The notes beneath the pieces were generated by a model. That model had not been told where the DNA came from. It was given only the letters and a program-made list of their open reading frames with translations, and searched no databases. The position numbers were made by a program, and so were the translations under genes. Shown here in pieces: positions 28,908 to 37,705 of a DNA stretch of 64,000 nucleotides. Numbering within the stretch: the stretch's first letter is position 1; each line of letters begins with the position of its first letter. This DNA comes from Pseudomonadota bacterium (GTDB taxonomy: Bacteria; Pseudomonadota; Gammaproteobacteria; Steroidobacterales; Steroidobacteraceae), in the NCBI GenBank assembly GCA_021851405.1, contig JAJZDW010000015.1:17716-81715 (forward strand), in the 5' to 3' direction.

Positions 28908-30254
28908 ATGACCCAGTGGGATCTGATCGTCATCGGCGGCGGCAGCGGCGGGCTCGCCGCCGCGCAGCGCGCCGCTGAGTACGGCGCCAAGGTGCTGCTC
29001 ATCGAGTCGCATCGGCTCGGCGGTACCTGCGTGAACGTCGGCTGCGTGCCGAAGAAGGTCATGTGGTACGCGGCGGACCTGGCCGAGGGCCTGCACGATG
29101 CGGCCGGCTACGGCTTCTCACTCAGCGCGAACGGCCATGACTGGGGGGCGCTGAAGACCAAACGCGACGCCTACATCGAGCGTCTGAACGGCATCTATGC
29201 GGGCAATCTGGACAAGCGCGGCGTGACGCTGCGGCGCGGCCGGGCCGCATTCGCCGACCGCACGCATGTCACGGTCGGCTCCGAGCGCTTTCGCGCCCCG
29301 CACATCATCGTCGCCACCGGCGGCCATCCGGTGGTGCCACCGGTGCCGGGCGCGGAACTCGGCATCACCTCGGACGGCTTCTTCGACCTGACTTCGCGCC
29401 CCGCGCGCGTCGCGGTGGTCGGCAGCGGATACATCGCCGTGGAGTTCGCGGGGATCTTCGCCGCCCTCGGCGCCAGCGTCGATCTCATCCTGCGCACCAG
29501 CTCGGTTCTGAAGCAGTTCGATGCGATGCTCGGTGAGGCGACGCTGAAGCTCCTCGGCGCACAGGGTGTCGCGGTGCACTCCCACGCGATCCCCGAGGCA
29601 CTCTCGGGCGAGGTCGGCAACATCACGCTCACGACGCGCGACGGCCGCCGGCTCGGTCCGTTCGAGCGTCTGGTGTGGGCCGTTGGGCGCGCCAGCGCCG
29701 TGGCGGGACTGAACCTCGAGGCCGCGGGCGTCGCCTGCGACGCCGACGGGTTCATTCAGACCGACCCGTACCAGGTGACCAGCACCGCCGGCATCTACGC
29801 CATCGGTGACGTCACCGGCCGGGCGCAGCTGACGCCGGTGGCCATCGCGGCCGGGCGCCGCCTGAGCGACCGGCTGTTCGGCGGTCAGGCCGACCGGCAT
29901 CTCGACTACCACAACATCCCGACCGTGATCTTCGCGCACCCGCCGATCGGCACGGTGGGACTGAGCGAGCACGAGGCGCGCAACAACTACGGCGCCGAGA
30001 ACGTCGCGGTGTTCAAGTCGAGTTTCGTGCCGATGTACCACGCCATGACCGAACACAAGCCGCGCTGCGATATGAAGCTGGTGACGGTCGGCCCCGAGCA
30101 ACGCGTCGTCGGCGTGCACGTCATCGGACCGGGTGCCGACGAGATGATGCAGGGCTTCGCCGTGGCGGTGCGCATGGGCGCGACGAAGCGCGATTTCGAC
30201 GATACGGTCGCGATCCATCCGACCAGCGCCGAAGAGTTGGTCACCATGCGTTGA
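28908..30254 (+). CDS. gor: Glutathione reductase
   Basis: This 448-residue flavoenzyme reduces glutathione disulfide with NADPH. The FAD-binding motif is [17 protein letters not shown]; the redox disulfide is in [13 protein letters not shown]; the NADPH domain has [20 protein letters not shown], with the basic residues (R in [10 protein letters not shown]) that favour NADPH over NADH; and the C-terminal active site is [17 protein letters not shown] with the catalytic His-Pro. Length and motifs match GR rather than lipoamide or mercuric reductase. It probably draws on the NADPH made by the pnt complex. Confidence 0.95.
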   Translation: MTQWDLIVIGGGSGGLAAAQRAAEYGAKVLLIESHRLGGTCVNVGCVPKKVMWYAADLAEGLHDAAGYGFSLSANGHDWGALKTKRDAYIERLNGIYAGNLDKRGVTLRRGRAAFADRTHVTVGSERFRAPHIIVATGGHPVVPPVPGAELGITSDGFFDLTSRPARVAVVGSGYIAVEFAGIFAALGASVDLILRTSSVLKQFDAMLGEATLKLLGAQGVAVHSHAIPEALSGEVGNITLTTRDGRRLGPFERLVWAVGRASAVAGLNLEAAGVACDADGFIQTDPYQVTSTAGIYAIGDVTGRAQLTPVAIAAGRRLSDRLFGGQADRHLDYHNIPTVIFAHPPIGTVGLSEHEARNNYGAENVAVFKSSFVPMYHAMTEHKPRCDMKLVTVGPEQRVVGVHVIGPGADEMMQGFAVAVRMGATKRDFDDTVAIHPTSAEELVTMR

Positions 30255-30304
30255 GCGACCGATGCGCCAGTTGCGCTGCGGTGCCGCTCGGGCAGAATGT
30301 GGTC

Positions 30305-32335
30305 ATGGACAATCCGCTGCTCAGCCCAGACCCGCTGCCGCCCTTCGGGCGCATCAGCGCCGCCGACGTCGAACCCGGCATCGACGCACTGCTCGGTGAG
30401 GCGCGGGCCGAGATCGAGACCATTGCGGCGCGCGAGCCGGCGACCTTCGCCACCGTGGTCGAGCCGCTCGAGGCGCTGCACCACCGCGTCGCGCGCGTCT
30501 GGTCGCCGGTCAGCCACCTGAACGCCGTGCTGAACTCCGAGCCGCTGCGCGCCGCCTACAACGCCTGCCTGGGACGGCTGTCGGAGTACCAGACCGATCT
30601 GGCGCAGAACGAAACGCTGTATCGGGCGTACCGCAGCATCGAGGCGCGCGAGGGCGCGGCGCTCGATCCGGTTCGCCGTCGTCTCATCGAGCACACGCTG
30701 CAGGACTTCACCCTGGCCGGGGTCGGGCTGCCGGCAGCGGCCAAGGCGCATTACAAGCAGGTGATGCTCGAGCTGACGCAGCTGCAGGCGAAGTTCGAGG
30801 AGAACGTGCTCGATGCGACCAACGCCTGGAGTCACCACGTCACCGACTCAGCGCAGCTGCGCGGGTTGAACGAGATGGTGCTCGAACAGGCGCGGCGCCG
30901 GGCGCAGGAGAAACAGCTCGAGGGCTGGCTGCTCACGCTCGATCAGCCGACCTACGTCGCGGTGGTCACCGACGCCGAGTCGGCGCAGCTGCGCCGCACG
31001 TTCTACTGCGCCTGGGCGACGCGAGCCTCGGACCAGGGGCCGCTCGCGGGCCGCTGGGACAACGCGCCGGTCATCGAGCAGATTCTCGCCAAGCGGCACG
31101 AGGCGGCCCGGGTGCTCGGCTTTGAGAGTTTCGCCGATTACGCACTCGCCAAGCGTATGGCGCGCAGCCGCGCCGAAGTGCTCGGGTTCCTCGAGGCGCT
31201 CGCGCGCGCGACCCGCCCGGCGGCCGAGCGGGAATTTGCCGAACTCGAAGCGTTCGCCGGCCAGCCGCTGCAGGCGTGGGACGTCGCTTTCTACTCCGAA
31301 CGGCTCCAGCAGCAGCGCCACTGCGTGTCCCAGGAGGAGCTGCGACCGTACTTCCCGCTGCCGCGCGTGCTCGCCGGACTGTTCGAGGTCGCCGAGCGAC
31401 TCTTCGGCGTGCACATCCGCGAGCGCACCGGGGTTGCGGTGTGGCATCCGGACGTGCGGTTCTTCGACCTTGAGCACCAAGGCCGCCCGATCGGCAGCTT
31501 CTACCTGGACGCCTACGCACGTCCGCACAAGCGCAGCGGCGCCTGGATGGACGAGTGCGTGGGTCGCAAGCACCTCGCGAGCGGCGTGGCACTGCCGGTC
31601 GCCTACCTGGTGCTGAACGTGCTGCCGCCCGGGCAGGACCGCCCGGCGCTGCTGACACACGATGACGTGCTGACGCTGTTCCACGAGTTCGGCCATGGCC
31701 TGCATCATCTGCTCACCCGCGTCGACTTCCCGAGCCTCGCCGGCATCAATGGCGTGGCCTGGGACGCGGTCGAGCTGCCGAGTCAGTTCATGGAGAACTA
31801 CGCGTGGGACCGGCAGGTGCTGGGGCGGATCTCCGGGCACTTCCAAAGCGGTGCGCCGCTGCCAGAGGCGCTGCAGCAGCGCCTGTGCGCCACGCGCAGC
31901 TTTCAGGCCGGGCTGCAGATGGTGCGGCAGCTGGAATTCGCGCTGTTCGATTTCCGGCTGCACGCCGAGTACGACCCGGCGCGCCGCTGCGCGCCGCTCG
32001 ATCTGCTGCGCCAGGTTCGAGCACAGGTCGGCGTGATCCCGGTGCCCGAATGGAATCGATCCCCGATGAGTTTCGGACATATTTTTGCCGGCGGCTATGC
32101 GGCCGGTTATTACAGCTACAAGTGGGCGGAGGTGCTGGCGGCGGACGTGTTTTCCGCGTTCGAAGAGCACGGAACGTTCGACCAGGCCACCGCTCAGCGC
32201 TACCTGGAGTGCATCCTCTCCCAGGGCGGCAGCCGCGATGCGCTCGAGGCCTTCATCGCCTTTCGCGGCCGTCCCCCTGAGGTCCATGCGCTGCTGAAGC
32301 AACACGGGATTAGCGCACCCGCGCCGGTAACGTGA
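30305..32335 (+). CDS. prlC: Oligopeptidase A (M3 family)
   Basis: This 676-residue cytosolic zinc peptidase degrades signal peptides and small oligopeptides. The zinc site is LFHEFGHGLHHLLTR (H-E-x-x-H), with the third ligand downstream in AWDAVELPSQFMENY. The C-terminal FGHIFAGGYAAGYYSYKWAEVLAADVFSAF is a hallmark of M3 enzymes. ATG at 30305 matches the family start; the frame opens earlier with a TTG overlapping the gor stop, but that piece is unconserved. Only 51 bases separate it from gor, so co-transcription is likely. Confidence 0.95.
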   Translation: MDNPLLSPDPLPPFGRISAADVEPGIDALLGEARAEIETIAAREPATFATVVEPLEALHHRVARVWSPVSHLNAVLNSEPLRAAYNACLGRLSEYQTDLAQNETLYRAYRSIEAREGAALDPVRRRLIEHTLQDFTLAGVGLPAAAKAHYKQVMLELTQLQAKFEENVLDATNAWSHHVTDSAQLRGLNEMVLEQARRRAQEKQLEGWLLTLDQPTYVAVVTDAESAQLRRTFYCAWATRASDQGPLAGRWDNAPVIEQILAKRHEAARVLGFESFADYALAKRMARSRAEVLGFLEALARATRPAAEREFAELEAFAGQPLQAWDVAFYSERLQQQRHCVSQEELRPYFPLPRVLAGLFEVAERLFGVHIRERTGVAVWHPDVRFFDLEHQGRPIGSFYLDAYARPHKRSGAWMDECVGRKHLASGVALPVAYLVLNVLPPGQDRPALLTHDDVLTLFHEFGHGLHHLLTRVDFPSLAGINGVAWDAVELPSQFMENYAWDRQVLGRISGHFQSGAPLPEALQQRLCATRSFQAGLQMVRQLEFALFDFRLHAEYDPARRCAPLDLLRQVRAQVGVIPVPEWNRSPMSFGHIFAGGYAAGYYSYKWAEVLAADVFSAFEEHGTFDQATAQRYLECILSQGGSRDALEAFIAFRGRPPEVHALLKQHGISAPAPVT

Positions 32336-32469
32336 CCAGGGTCGCGGTTCGACGGACAGCCGCGGTGATTCTGAGCAGTGGCTCTCGGTATACGGACGGC
32401 GTTTGGCCCACAGTCGCGCCAACACCACGCAGGCCGGCGGCCCCCCGCGCCGGCCCCCCCAGCAGCAGA

Positions 32470-33483
32470 ATGACCCGCGAGCGGCGCAGCGACTTCGACG
32501 TCACCGATACCGTACAGGTCAGCTCGCCGGCCGCCGTGCTCGCCGCTGCAGAGGCGCTGTTCGCGCCGACGTGGCCGAGCACGGCACTCGAGCCGCTGCG
32601 GCGCGCGTTCGAGCACTTCGAGCGTCTGTTCGCCGGAGAAGTCCCCGGCTTTCACGGCGTCGATACCGTCTATCACGACCGCCAGCACACCCTGGACATC
32701 ACCCTCGCGCTCGCCCGACTGCTGGTCGGATTCGAGCGCCAGGCCGTTCCGGCGGCCCGCCTCGGCGGGGAGCGGGCCGTGGTTGCACTGATCACCGGTC
32801 TGTTCCATGACGTCGGCTATCTGCGCCGCACCGAGGAGTCCGAGTCGCGCAACGGCGCGGAGTTCACCCGCGTGCACGTCTCCCGCGGCGCGCGCTTTCT
32901 GCAGGAATACCTGCCGCGGATCGGGCTGGAGGCCTGGGTGCCGGTGGCCCGCGAGATCATCCATTTCACCGGCTACGAGTTCTCCCCGGCACAGATCGAG
33001 TCCCGCCTGCGTGACCGACGCGACGTGCTCGCCGGCCACCTGCTCGGCACCGCAGACATGATCGCGCAGATGGCCGACCGCTGTTACCTGGAGAAGTGCC
33101 GCGATCGGTTGTACCTGGAGTTCGTGCTCGGCGGAGTGGCGCTGCCGACGTCCGCGGACGGCCAGACCGAGGTCCGCTACGCCTCGGGCCTGGACCTGCT
33201 GCGCCAGACCCCGCAGTTCATCGAGGACGTGCGCAGCAAGCGGCTCGAGGGCGAGTTCGGCGGCGCATACCGCTACCTGGAAGTCCTCTACGGCGGCCGC
33301 AACCCGTACATGGAGTCGATCGAGCGCAACCTGCAGTTCCTGCGCCGGGTCCTGCGCGGGGAGAACTGGCGACTGCTGCGCCGCCGCCCCCCGATCTTCG
33401 CCGCCACCGACGATCCGATGACGACGATGCGCGGCCTGATGGTGAGCTACCTGAAGCGCGTCTGGTCGAACGCGCGCAGCTAG
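32470..33483 (+). CDS. HD-domain-like protein
   Basis: This 337-residue soluble protein has the metal-binding pattern of an HD phosphohydrolase. A histidine-aspartate cluster YHDRQHTLDITLALARLL near residue 70 is followed by LITGLFHDVGYL near 112, and then further histidines (VHVSRGARFLQEYL, IIHFTGYEF). This resembles the HD/PDE superfamily acting on cyclic or other nucleotides. The C-terminal third (YGGRNPYMESIERNLQFL) is not a known domain. The substrate is unknown. The ATG at 32470 lacks a clear ribosome site; the frame is open upstream to 32332. Confidence 0.72.
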   Translation: MTRERRSDFDVTDTVQVSSPAAVLAAAEALFAPTWPSTALEPLRRAFEHFERLFAGEVPGFHGVDTVYHDRQHTLDITLALARLLVGFERQAVPAARLGGERAVVALITGLFHDVGYLRRTEESESRNGAEFTRVHVSRGARFLQEYLPRIGLEAWVPVAREIIHFTGYEFSPAQIESRLRDRRDVLAGHLLGTADMIAQMADRCYLEKCRDRLYLEFVLGGVALPTSADGQTEVRYASGLDLLRQTPQFIEDVRSKRLEGEFGGAYRYLEVLYGGRNPYMESIERNLQFLRRVLRGENWRLLRRRPPIFAATDDPMTTMRGLMVSYLKRVWSNARS

Positions 33484-33532
33484 CGCCCCCGCGGCCCCGC
33501 TCCCGCCGGCGCCGGCCTTATGACGTAAAGCG

Positions 33533-33561
33533 TTGACGCCCGCCCGGGTGGACTCTATTCT
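33533..33561 (+). promoter_or_regulatory. Candidate sigma-70 promoter before GGDEF-EAL gene
   Basis: TTGACG at 33533-33538 and TATTCT at 33556-33561 are separated by exactly 17 bases, a near-consensus vegetative promoter in an otherwise very GC-rich 294-base gap. Transcription would begin near 33568, next to an ATG at 33569 that opens a 70-codon frame ending in the GTGA overlap with the GGDEF-EAL gene. Confidence 0.6.
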
Positions 33562-33777
33562 CAGGGGTATGACCACCTATGCCTGGGTGCCTGGGCATGG
33601 AGAGCGGCTCGAGCCGCCTGGTACAGCTGACCCCCGCCCACCGGGGCACGCACCGCCGGCCGAGCGCATCGACCGGACCGCATGCCTACGAGGCCGTCTC
33701 TGCACAGCGGCTTTCCCGCGACTGCATACGCAACGGGCGATGATCCGAACTGGCCTTTGCCGAGCGAGTGATTTGCG

Positions 33778-35841
33778 GTGAGCCGCGCTTTGAAACACCT
33801 GGGTTCCGTGCTGTGGACGTTCGGCCTGACGCTGCTGGTCGCCCTCGCGAGCGGCGCGGCGGCGTTGTGGGGCCGCTGGCCCGGCACCACGGCGGCGACG
33901 GTGGCCGGTGTGGTGGCGCTCACCGGCAGCATGTTCGCAGCGGTGCGCGCTTGGCGCGCGGCCCGCACCGCCGACCAGGCGGCCGAGGCGCTCACGCGCA
34001 GCGCGCAACGGATCGCCCTGGGCGATTATGCCCGGCCCGTGGAGGTCCGCGGCCGCGGGGACCTCGAAGCACTCGAGCTCGCCATGGAGCGGATGCGCGC
34101 CCGGCTGCGCCAATCGACCGTCAACAAGGACTACCTGCGCAGCATCCTCGACAGCATGACCGATGCCGTCTTCCTCACCTCCCCGGACGGGGTGATCAAG
34201 ACGGCCAATGCCGCAGCCTGCAAGATGCTCGGCTTCGCCGAGGAAGAACTGCTCGGGCGCAGCATCGTCTCGCTGCTCGATGAGAGTGTGCGCAGCGGCT
34301 TCGATCTGCTGCAGGCCGCGCAGGACACCCGCGAGAGCGTGGTGCGCACGCGCGACGGGCAGACCATCCCGGTGTCGCTCGCCGGCTCGCGCATCGAGAC
34401 CGACGATCCGCAGTTTCAGGGCAACATCTTCGTGGCGCGCAACGTCACCGAGCGCAAGCGGGCCGAGCGGCGCATCCGCTACCTGGCGCGCTACGACACG
34501 CTGACCAAGGTCCCGAACCGCATGCAGTTCCAGCACCTGCTGCAGCAGACGCTGGCGCGCGAGCTGCGCAGCGGACGCTCGGTGGCACTGCTGTACCTCG
34601 ACATGGACCGCTTCAAAGAGGTCAACGACACCTTCGGACACGACACGGGCGATCGGGTGCTCGAGGTGCTCGCCGAGCGGCTGATCCGCGCCGTGCCGCA
34701 GGGCGCGATTCTGGGCCGGCTGGCCGGGGATGAGTTCGCGCTGTGCGTGCACGGACTGCCTGCGGAGACCGACAACCGCGTGTCCATCGGGCAGCTCGCG
34801 CGCGCGATCCTGAACGAAGTGGCGCGCGCCTTCCAGCTGAACCAACAGGAGGTGTTCCTCACCGCGAGCATCGGTGTCGCCTTCTGTCCGCGTGATGCGG
34901 AAAACGTGATCGACGTGATCCGCAACGCCGACGCGGCCATGTATCACGCCAAACAGAACGGCGGCAACACGTTCACGTTCTACGCCCCGGAGATGAACGC
35001 CGCGGCGGTGGAACGGCTGATTCTCAAGAGCAAACTGCGTCGCGCGCTCGAGCGCGACGAACTGGTGATCCGTTACCAGCCGAAAGTCGAGCTCGCCACC
35101 GGACACATCGCCGGTGCCGAGGCGCTGCTGCGCTGGCGCCTGCCCGGCCACGGCGACATTCCGCCCTCGCGCTTCATCCCGCTCGCCGAGGAGACCAATC
35201 TCATCCTCGATATCGGCGAGTGGGTGCTCAACCGGGTGTGCATGGACTACCGCCAGCTGAAGACCTCCGGCGGGGAGCCGGGGCGCATCTCGCTGAACCT
35301 CTCGCTGCGCCAGCTCCGTCAGGCGAGCTTCATCCTACGCTGCCGCTCGGTGTTCCGCCGCCACGGCGTCTCGCCCACCGCGCTCGAACTCGAGATCACC
35401 GAGACGACGCTGATGGCCGACACCAAGAACACGCTGCGGCTGCTCGAGGAGCTCCATGCGATGGGGCTGCATCTGTCGATCGATGACTTCGGCACCGGCT
35501 ATTCTTCGCTCTCGGCATTGCAGCAGTTTCCGATCGGGACGCTGAAGATCGATCAGTCGTTCGTGCGCGACGTGCAGCACAACGCCGGCAACGCCACGCT
35601 GGTCCGTACGATGATCGAAATGGGCCACAGCCTCGGGATGATGGTGGTCGCCGAAGGCGTCGAATCGGTCCAACAGCTGCAGTTCCTGCGCGAGAACGGC
35701 TGCGACCAGGCGCAGGGCCGCCTGTTCGGCGACCCGTGCGCGGCGGAGAGCCTGCTCGAGCTGCTGCGCCGGCAGGGTGTCTCCGGGGCGCCGTTCGGAC
35801 ACCTGCTGCGCCAGGCGGGCACCGCGAGCCTCCCCGCCTAG
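33778..35841 (+). CDS. PAS-GGDEF-EAL cyclic-di-GMP signalling protein
   Basis: This 687-residue membrane protein has two N-terminal hydrophobic segments (residues about 8-28 and 38-56), a HAMP-like coil, a PAS domain (about 125-230), GGDEF (235-400) and EAL (420-675). The cyclase signature reads LAGDEFA, with Ala for the first Gly, and the RxxD inhibitory site is absent. The phosphodiesterase side looks complete: EALLRW, ELEITETTL, DDFGTGYSSL, KIDQSFV and AEGVE. The likely net activity is c-di-GMP breakdown, possibly tuned by GTP binding at the altered GGDEF. The start is GTG with a weak ribosome site; a promoter is proposed at 33533-33561. Confidence 0.92.
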   Translation: MSRALKHLGSVLWTFGLTLLVALASGAAALWGRWPGTTAATVAGVVALTGSMFAAVRAWRAARTADQAAEALTRSAQRIALGDYARPVEVRGRGDLEALELAMERMRARLRQSTVNKDYLRSILDSMTDAVFLTSPDGVIKTANAAACKMLGFAEEELLGRSIVSLLDESVRSGFDLLQAAQDTRESVVRTRDGQTIPVSLAGSRIETDDPQFQGNIFVARNVTERKRAERRIRYLARYDTLTKVPNRMQFQHLLQQTLARELRSGRSVALLYLDMDRFKEVNDTFGHDTGDRVLEVLAERLIRAVPQGAILGRLAGDEFALCVHGLPAETDNRVSIGQLARAILNEVARAFQLNQQEVFLTASIGVAFCPRDAENVIDVIRNADAAMYHAKQNGGNTFTFYAPEMNAAAVERLILKSKLRRALERDELVIRYQPKVELATGHIAGAEALLRWRLPGHGDIPPSRFIPLAEETNLILDIGEWVLNRVCMDYRQLKTSGGEPGRISLNLSLRQLRQASFILRCRSVFRRHGVSPTALELEITETTLMADTKNTLRLLEELHAMGLHLSIDDFGTGYSSLSALQQFPIGTLKIDQSFVRDVQHNAGNATLVRTMIEMGHSLGMMVVAEGVESVQQLQFLRENGCDQAQGRLFGDPCAAESLLELLRRQGVSGAPFGHLLRQAGTASLPA

Positions 35842-35860
35842 CGCCGTACGTCCGGCGCAC

Positions 35861-36343
35861 TCAGCGCGGGGCGTGCAGGTGCGCCTCGAGGAACCACAGC
35901 TGCTGGTCAGCCTCGCGCGAAACCTCCGTAAACAGATCCGCGCTGTCGGCGTCGCCGAGCCGCGCCGCCGCGTCGATGTCGGCGCGCACGTTGCGCCCGA
36001 AGGCCGCGAGCGCCGTGGCCAGCGCCTCGAGGTGCGCCATACCCTCGACGATCTGCTCAGGGTAGCTCTTCAGGGTCGTGGCGCGCGACACGGCGGCCAG
36101 GGTTCCGCCCGCGGTCCCGCCGAGGGCGGTCACGCGCTCCGCGAGACCATCGACGTGCGCTTCGATCTGCTCGGCGATCTGGTCGAACAGCTCGTGCAAT
36201 GCGATGAAATTCGGTCCCTTGACGTTCCAGTGCGCATGCTTGCTCTGCAGCGCCAGATCGATGGCGTCGGCGAGCCGTGCATTGAGCAGACGGATCACCT
36301 GGGTGCGGGTGTCGGCGGGAAGATCGTTGCGGGTCGCGAACAT
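35861..36343 (-). CDS. dps: Dps ferritin-like DNA-protecting protein
   Basis: This 160-residue Dps/mini-ferritin has the inter-subunit ferroxidase ligands: His in SKHAHWNVKGPNF, Asp in LHELFDQI, and Glu in EQIEAHVDGLAERV. The chain has four predicted helices ending in FLEAHLHAPR. It should assemble as a dodecamer that oxidises and stores iron with peroxide, limiting Fenton damage. The N-terminus is short, without the Lys-rich DNA-binding tail of E. coli Dps, so direct DNA compaction is doubtful. It is convergent with the GGDEF-EAL gene and divergent from mdh. Confidence 0.93.
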   Translation of the reverse strand: MFATRNDLPADTRTQVIRLLNARLADAIDLALQSKHAHWNVKGPNFIALHELFDQIAEQIEAHVDGLAERVTALGGTAGGTLAAVSRATTLKSYPEQIVEGMAHLEALATALAAFGRNVRADIDAAARLGDADSADLFTEVSREADQQLWFLEAHLHAPR

Positions 36344-36555
36344 GGCGTGCTCCTCAGTCGCTGTGGGTCAGCGCCCCGGGGCGGCGGATCACGCGTCGGC
36401 TCCATTAGTATGACGGTTCGCCGCGCCGCGAAGCGGGTGAGGCTGTTGTAGCACCCGGGAATTGCCGCGCACCAATCGCTGGTTCGGATCAGGATGATAA
36501 AGCGCGTCTATCGGCGCTAGAATTGCAGGCTTTCCCCGTACGGATCACTCGCACC

Positions 36556-37536
36556 ATGAAACCCGCAATGAACGTCGCGATCACCGGCGCTGCCGGCCAG
36601 ATCGGCTATGCCCTCGCCTTTCGCGTGGCCTCCGGAGCGCTGCTCGGCCCGGATCAGCCCATCAACCTGCACCTGCTCGAGGTCACTCCGGCGCTGCAGG
36701 CGCTGAACGGCGTGGTCATGGAGCTCGCCGACTGCGCATTCCCCGGACTGAATAAGATCATCGCGACGGACGACGCCAAGGTCGCATTTCGCGACTGCCA
36801 CGTGGCGCTGCTGGTGGGCGCGCGGCCGCGCGGACCGGGCATGGAGCGCAAGGACCTGTTGCTCGCCAATGCGCAGATCTTCTCCGCGCAGGGCAAGGCC
36901 CTGAACGAAGCCGCCGACCGCAACGTCAAGGTGCTGGTCGTGGGCAACCCGGCGAACACCAACGCGCTGATCGCGCGGGCCAATGCCAAGGATCTGAACC
37001 CGCGCAATTTCACGGCGATGACGCGCCTCGATCACAATCGCGCGCTCTCGCAGCTGGCCGAGAAGACCGGCACGCACGTGCTCGACATTCACCGCATGAC
37101 GATCTGGGGCAATCACTCCGCGACGCAGTACCCGGACATCAGCCACGCGCTCGTCGGCGGCAAGGCGGCGCCGTCCCTGGTGGACGCATCCTGGGTCGAG
37201 CAGACGTTCATCCCGCAGGTCCAGCAACGCGGCGCGGCGATCATCAAGGCGCGCGGCGCCTCCTCGGCCGCCTCGGCCGCCTCGGCCGCGATCGACCACA
37301 TCCACACCTGGGTGCACGGCACGGCCGAGGGCGACTGGGTGAGCATGGCGGTGCCCTCCGACGGCAGCTACGGCATCCCTGAGGGCGTGATCTATTCGTA
37401 TCCCGTGACCACGCGCAACGGGGCGTACCAGATCGTTCAGGGCCTGGACATCAGCCCCGTCAGCCGCAAGCGCATGGACGCAACGCTCGCGGAACTGCAC
37501 GAGGAACGCGACGGCGTGAAGTCACTCCTCGGCTGA
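36556..37536 (+). CDS. mdh: Malate dehydrogenase
   Basis: This 326-residue NAD-dependent enzyme of the TCA cycle starts [20 protein letters not shown] with the Rossmann G-A-A-G-Q-I-G. It shows substrate-binding arginines in [33 protein letters not shown], and the catalytic pair Asp/His in [13 protein letters not shown] and [12 protein letters not shown]. It belongs to the cytosolic-type MDH group used by many beta- and gammaproteobacteria, not the E. coli type. The Ala/Ser run near residue 240 is normal for this group. A GC-rich hairpin follows at 37564-37609. Confidence 0.95.
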   Translation: MKPAMNVAITGAAGQIGYALAFRVASGALLGPDQPINLHLLEVTPALQALNGVVMELADCAFPGLNKIIATDDAKVAFRDCHVALLVGARPRGPGMERKDLLLANAQIFSAQGKALNEAADRNVKVLVVGNPANTNALIARANAKDLNPRNFTAMTRLDHNRALSQLAEKTGTHVLDIHRMTIWGNHSATQYPDISHALVGGKAAPSLVDASWVEQTFIPQVQQRGAAIIKARGASSAASAASAAIDHIHTWVHGTAEGDWVSMAVPSDGSYGIPEGVIYSYPVTTRNGAYQIVQGLDISPVSRKRMDATLAELHEERDGVKSLLG

Positions 37537-37563
37537 CCGCCCCACCCCTGCGCCCCCTCGCAG

Positions 37564-37609
37564 CGCAGACCGATGCGGGCCCGGACGTCGTTCGGGCCCG
37601 CCGCTGCGC
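37564..37609 (+). terminator. GC-rich hairpin after mdh, no T-run
   Basis: A perfect 9-base stem (37575-37583 pairing with 37593-37601, GCGGGCCCG with its complement) encloses a 9-base loop. An outer GCGCAG/CTGCGC pair (37564-37569, 37604-37609) extends it. No T-tract follows, so it is either a rho-assisted or weak terminator, or an mRNA-protecting structure. Confidence 0.45.
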
Positions 37610-37705
37610 CGCGGCGGCGGCCCGCCCCCCGTGGGGCCGGAAAACCGCTATAGTGCAGTGGCGCCGTTCCATAATTCTTCGACAACTCGGCACGAAGGAG
37701 CTTCC

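Noticed and set aside
25812..29096. A 1094-codon open frame on the minus strand
   Set aside because: It lies antisense to smg, topA and the start of gor, whose motifs are unmistakable; its translation has no domain and its composition is typical of antisense GC-rich DNA.
36495..36523. Possible mdh promoter with TAGAAT box
   Set aside because: The base six at the right distance upstream does not resemble a -35 box, so no promoter is claimed.
37255..37290. Tandem CCTCGGCCG repeat inside mdh
   Set aside because: It encodes the Ala/Ser run normal for this type of malate dehydrogenase, so it is not an unusual microsatellite.
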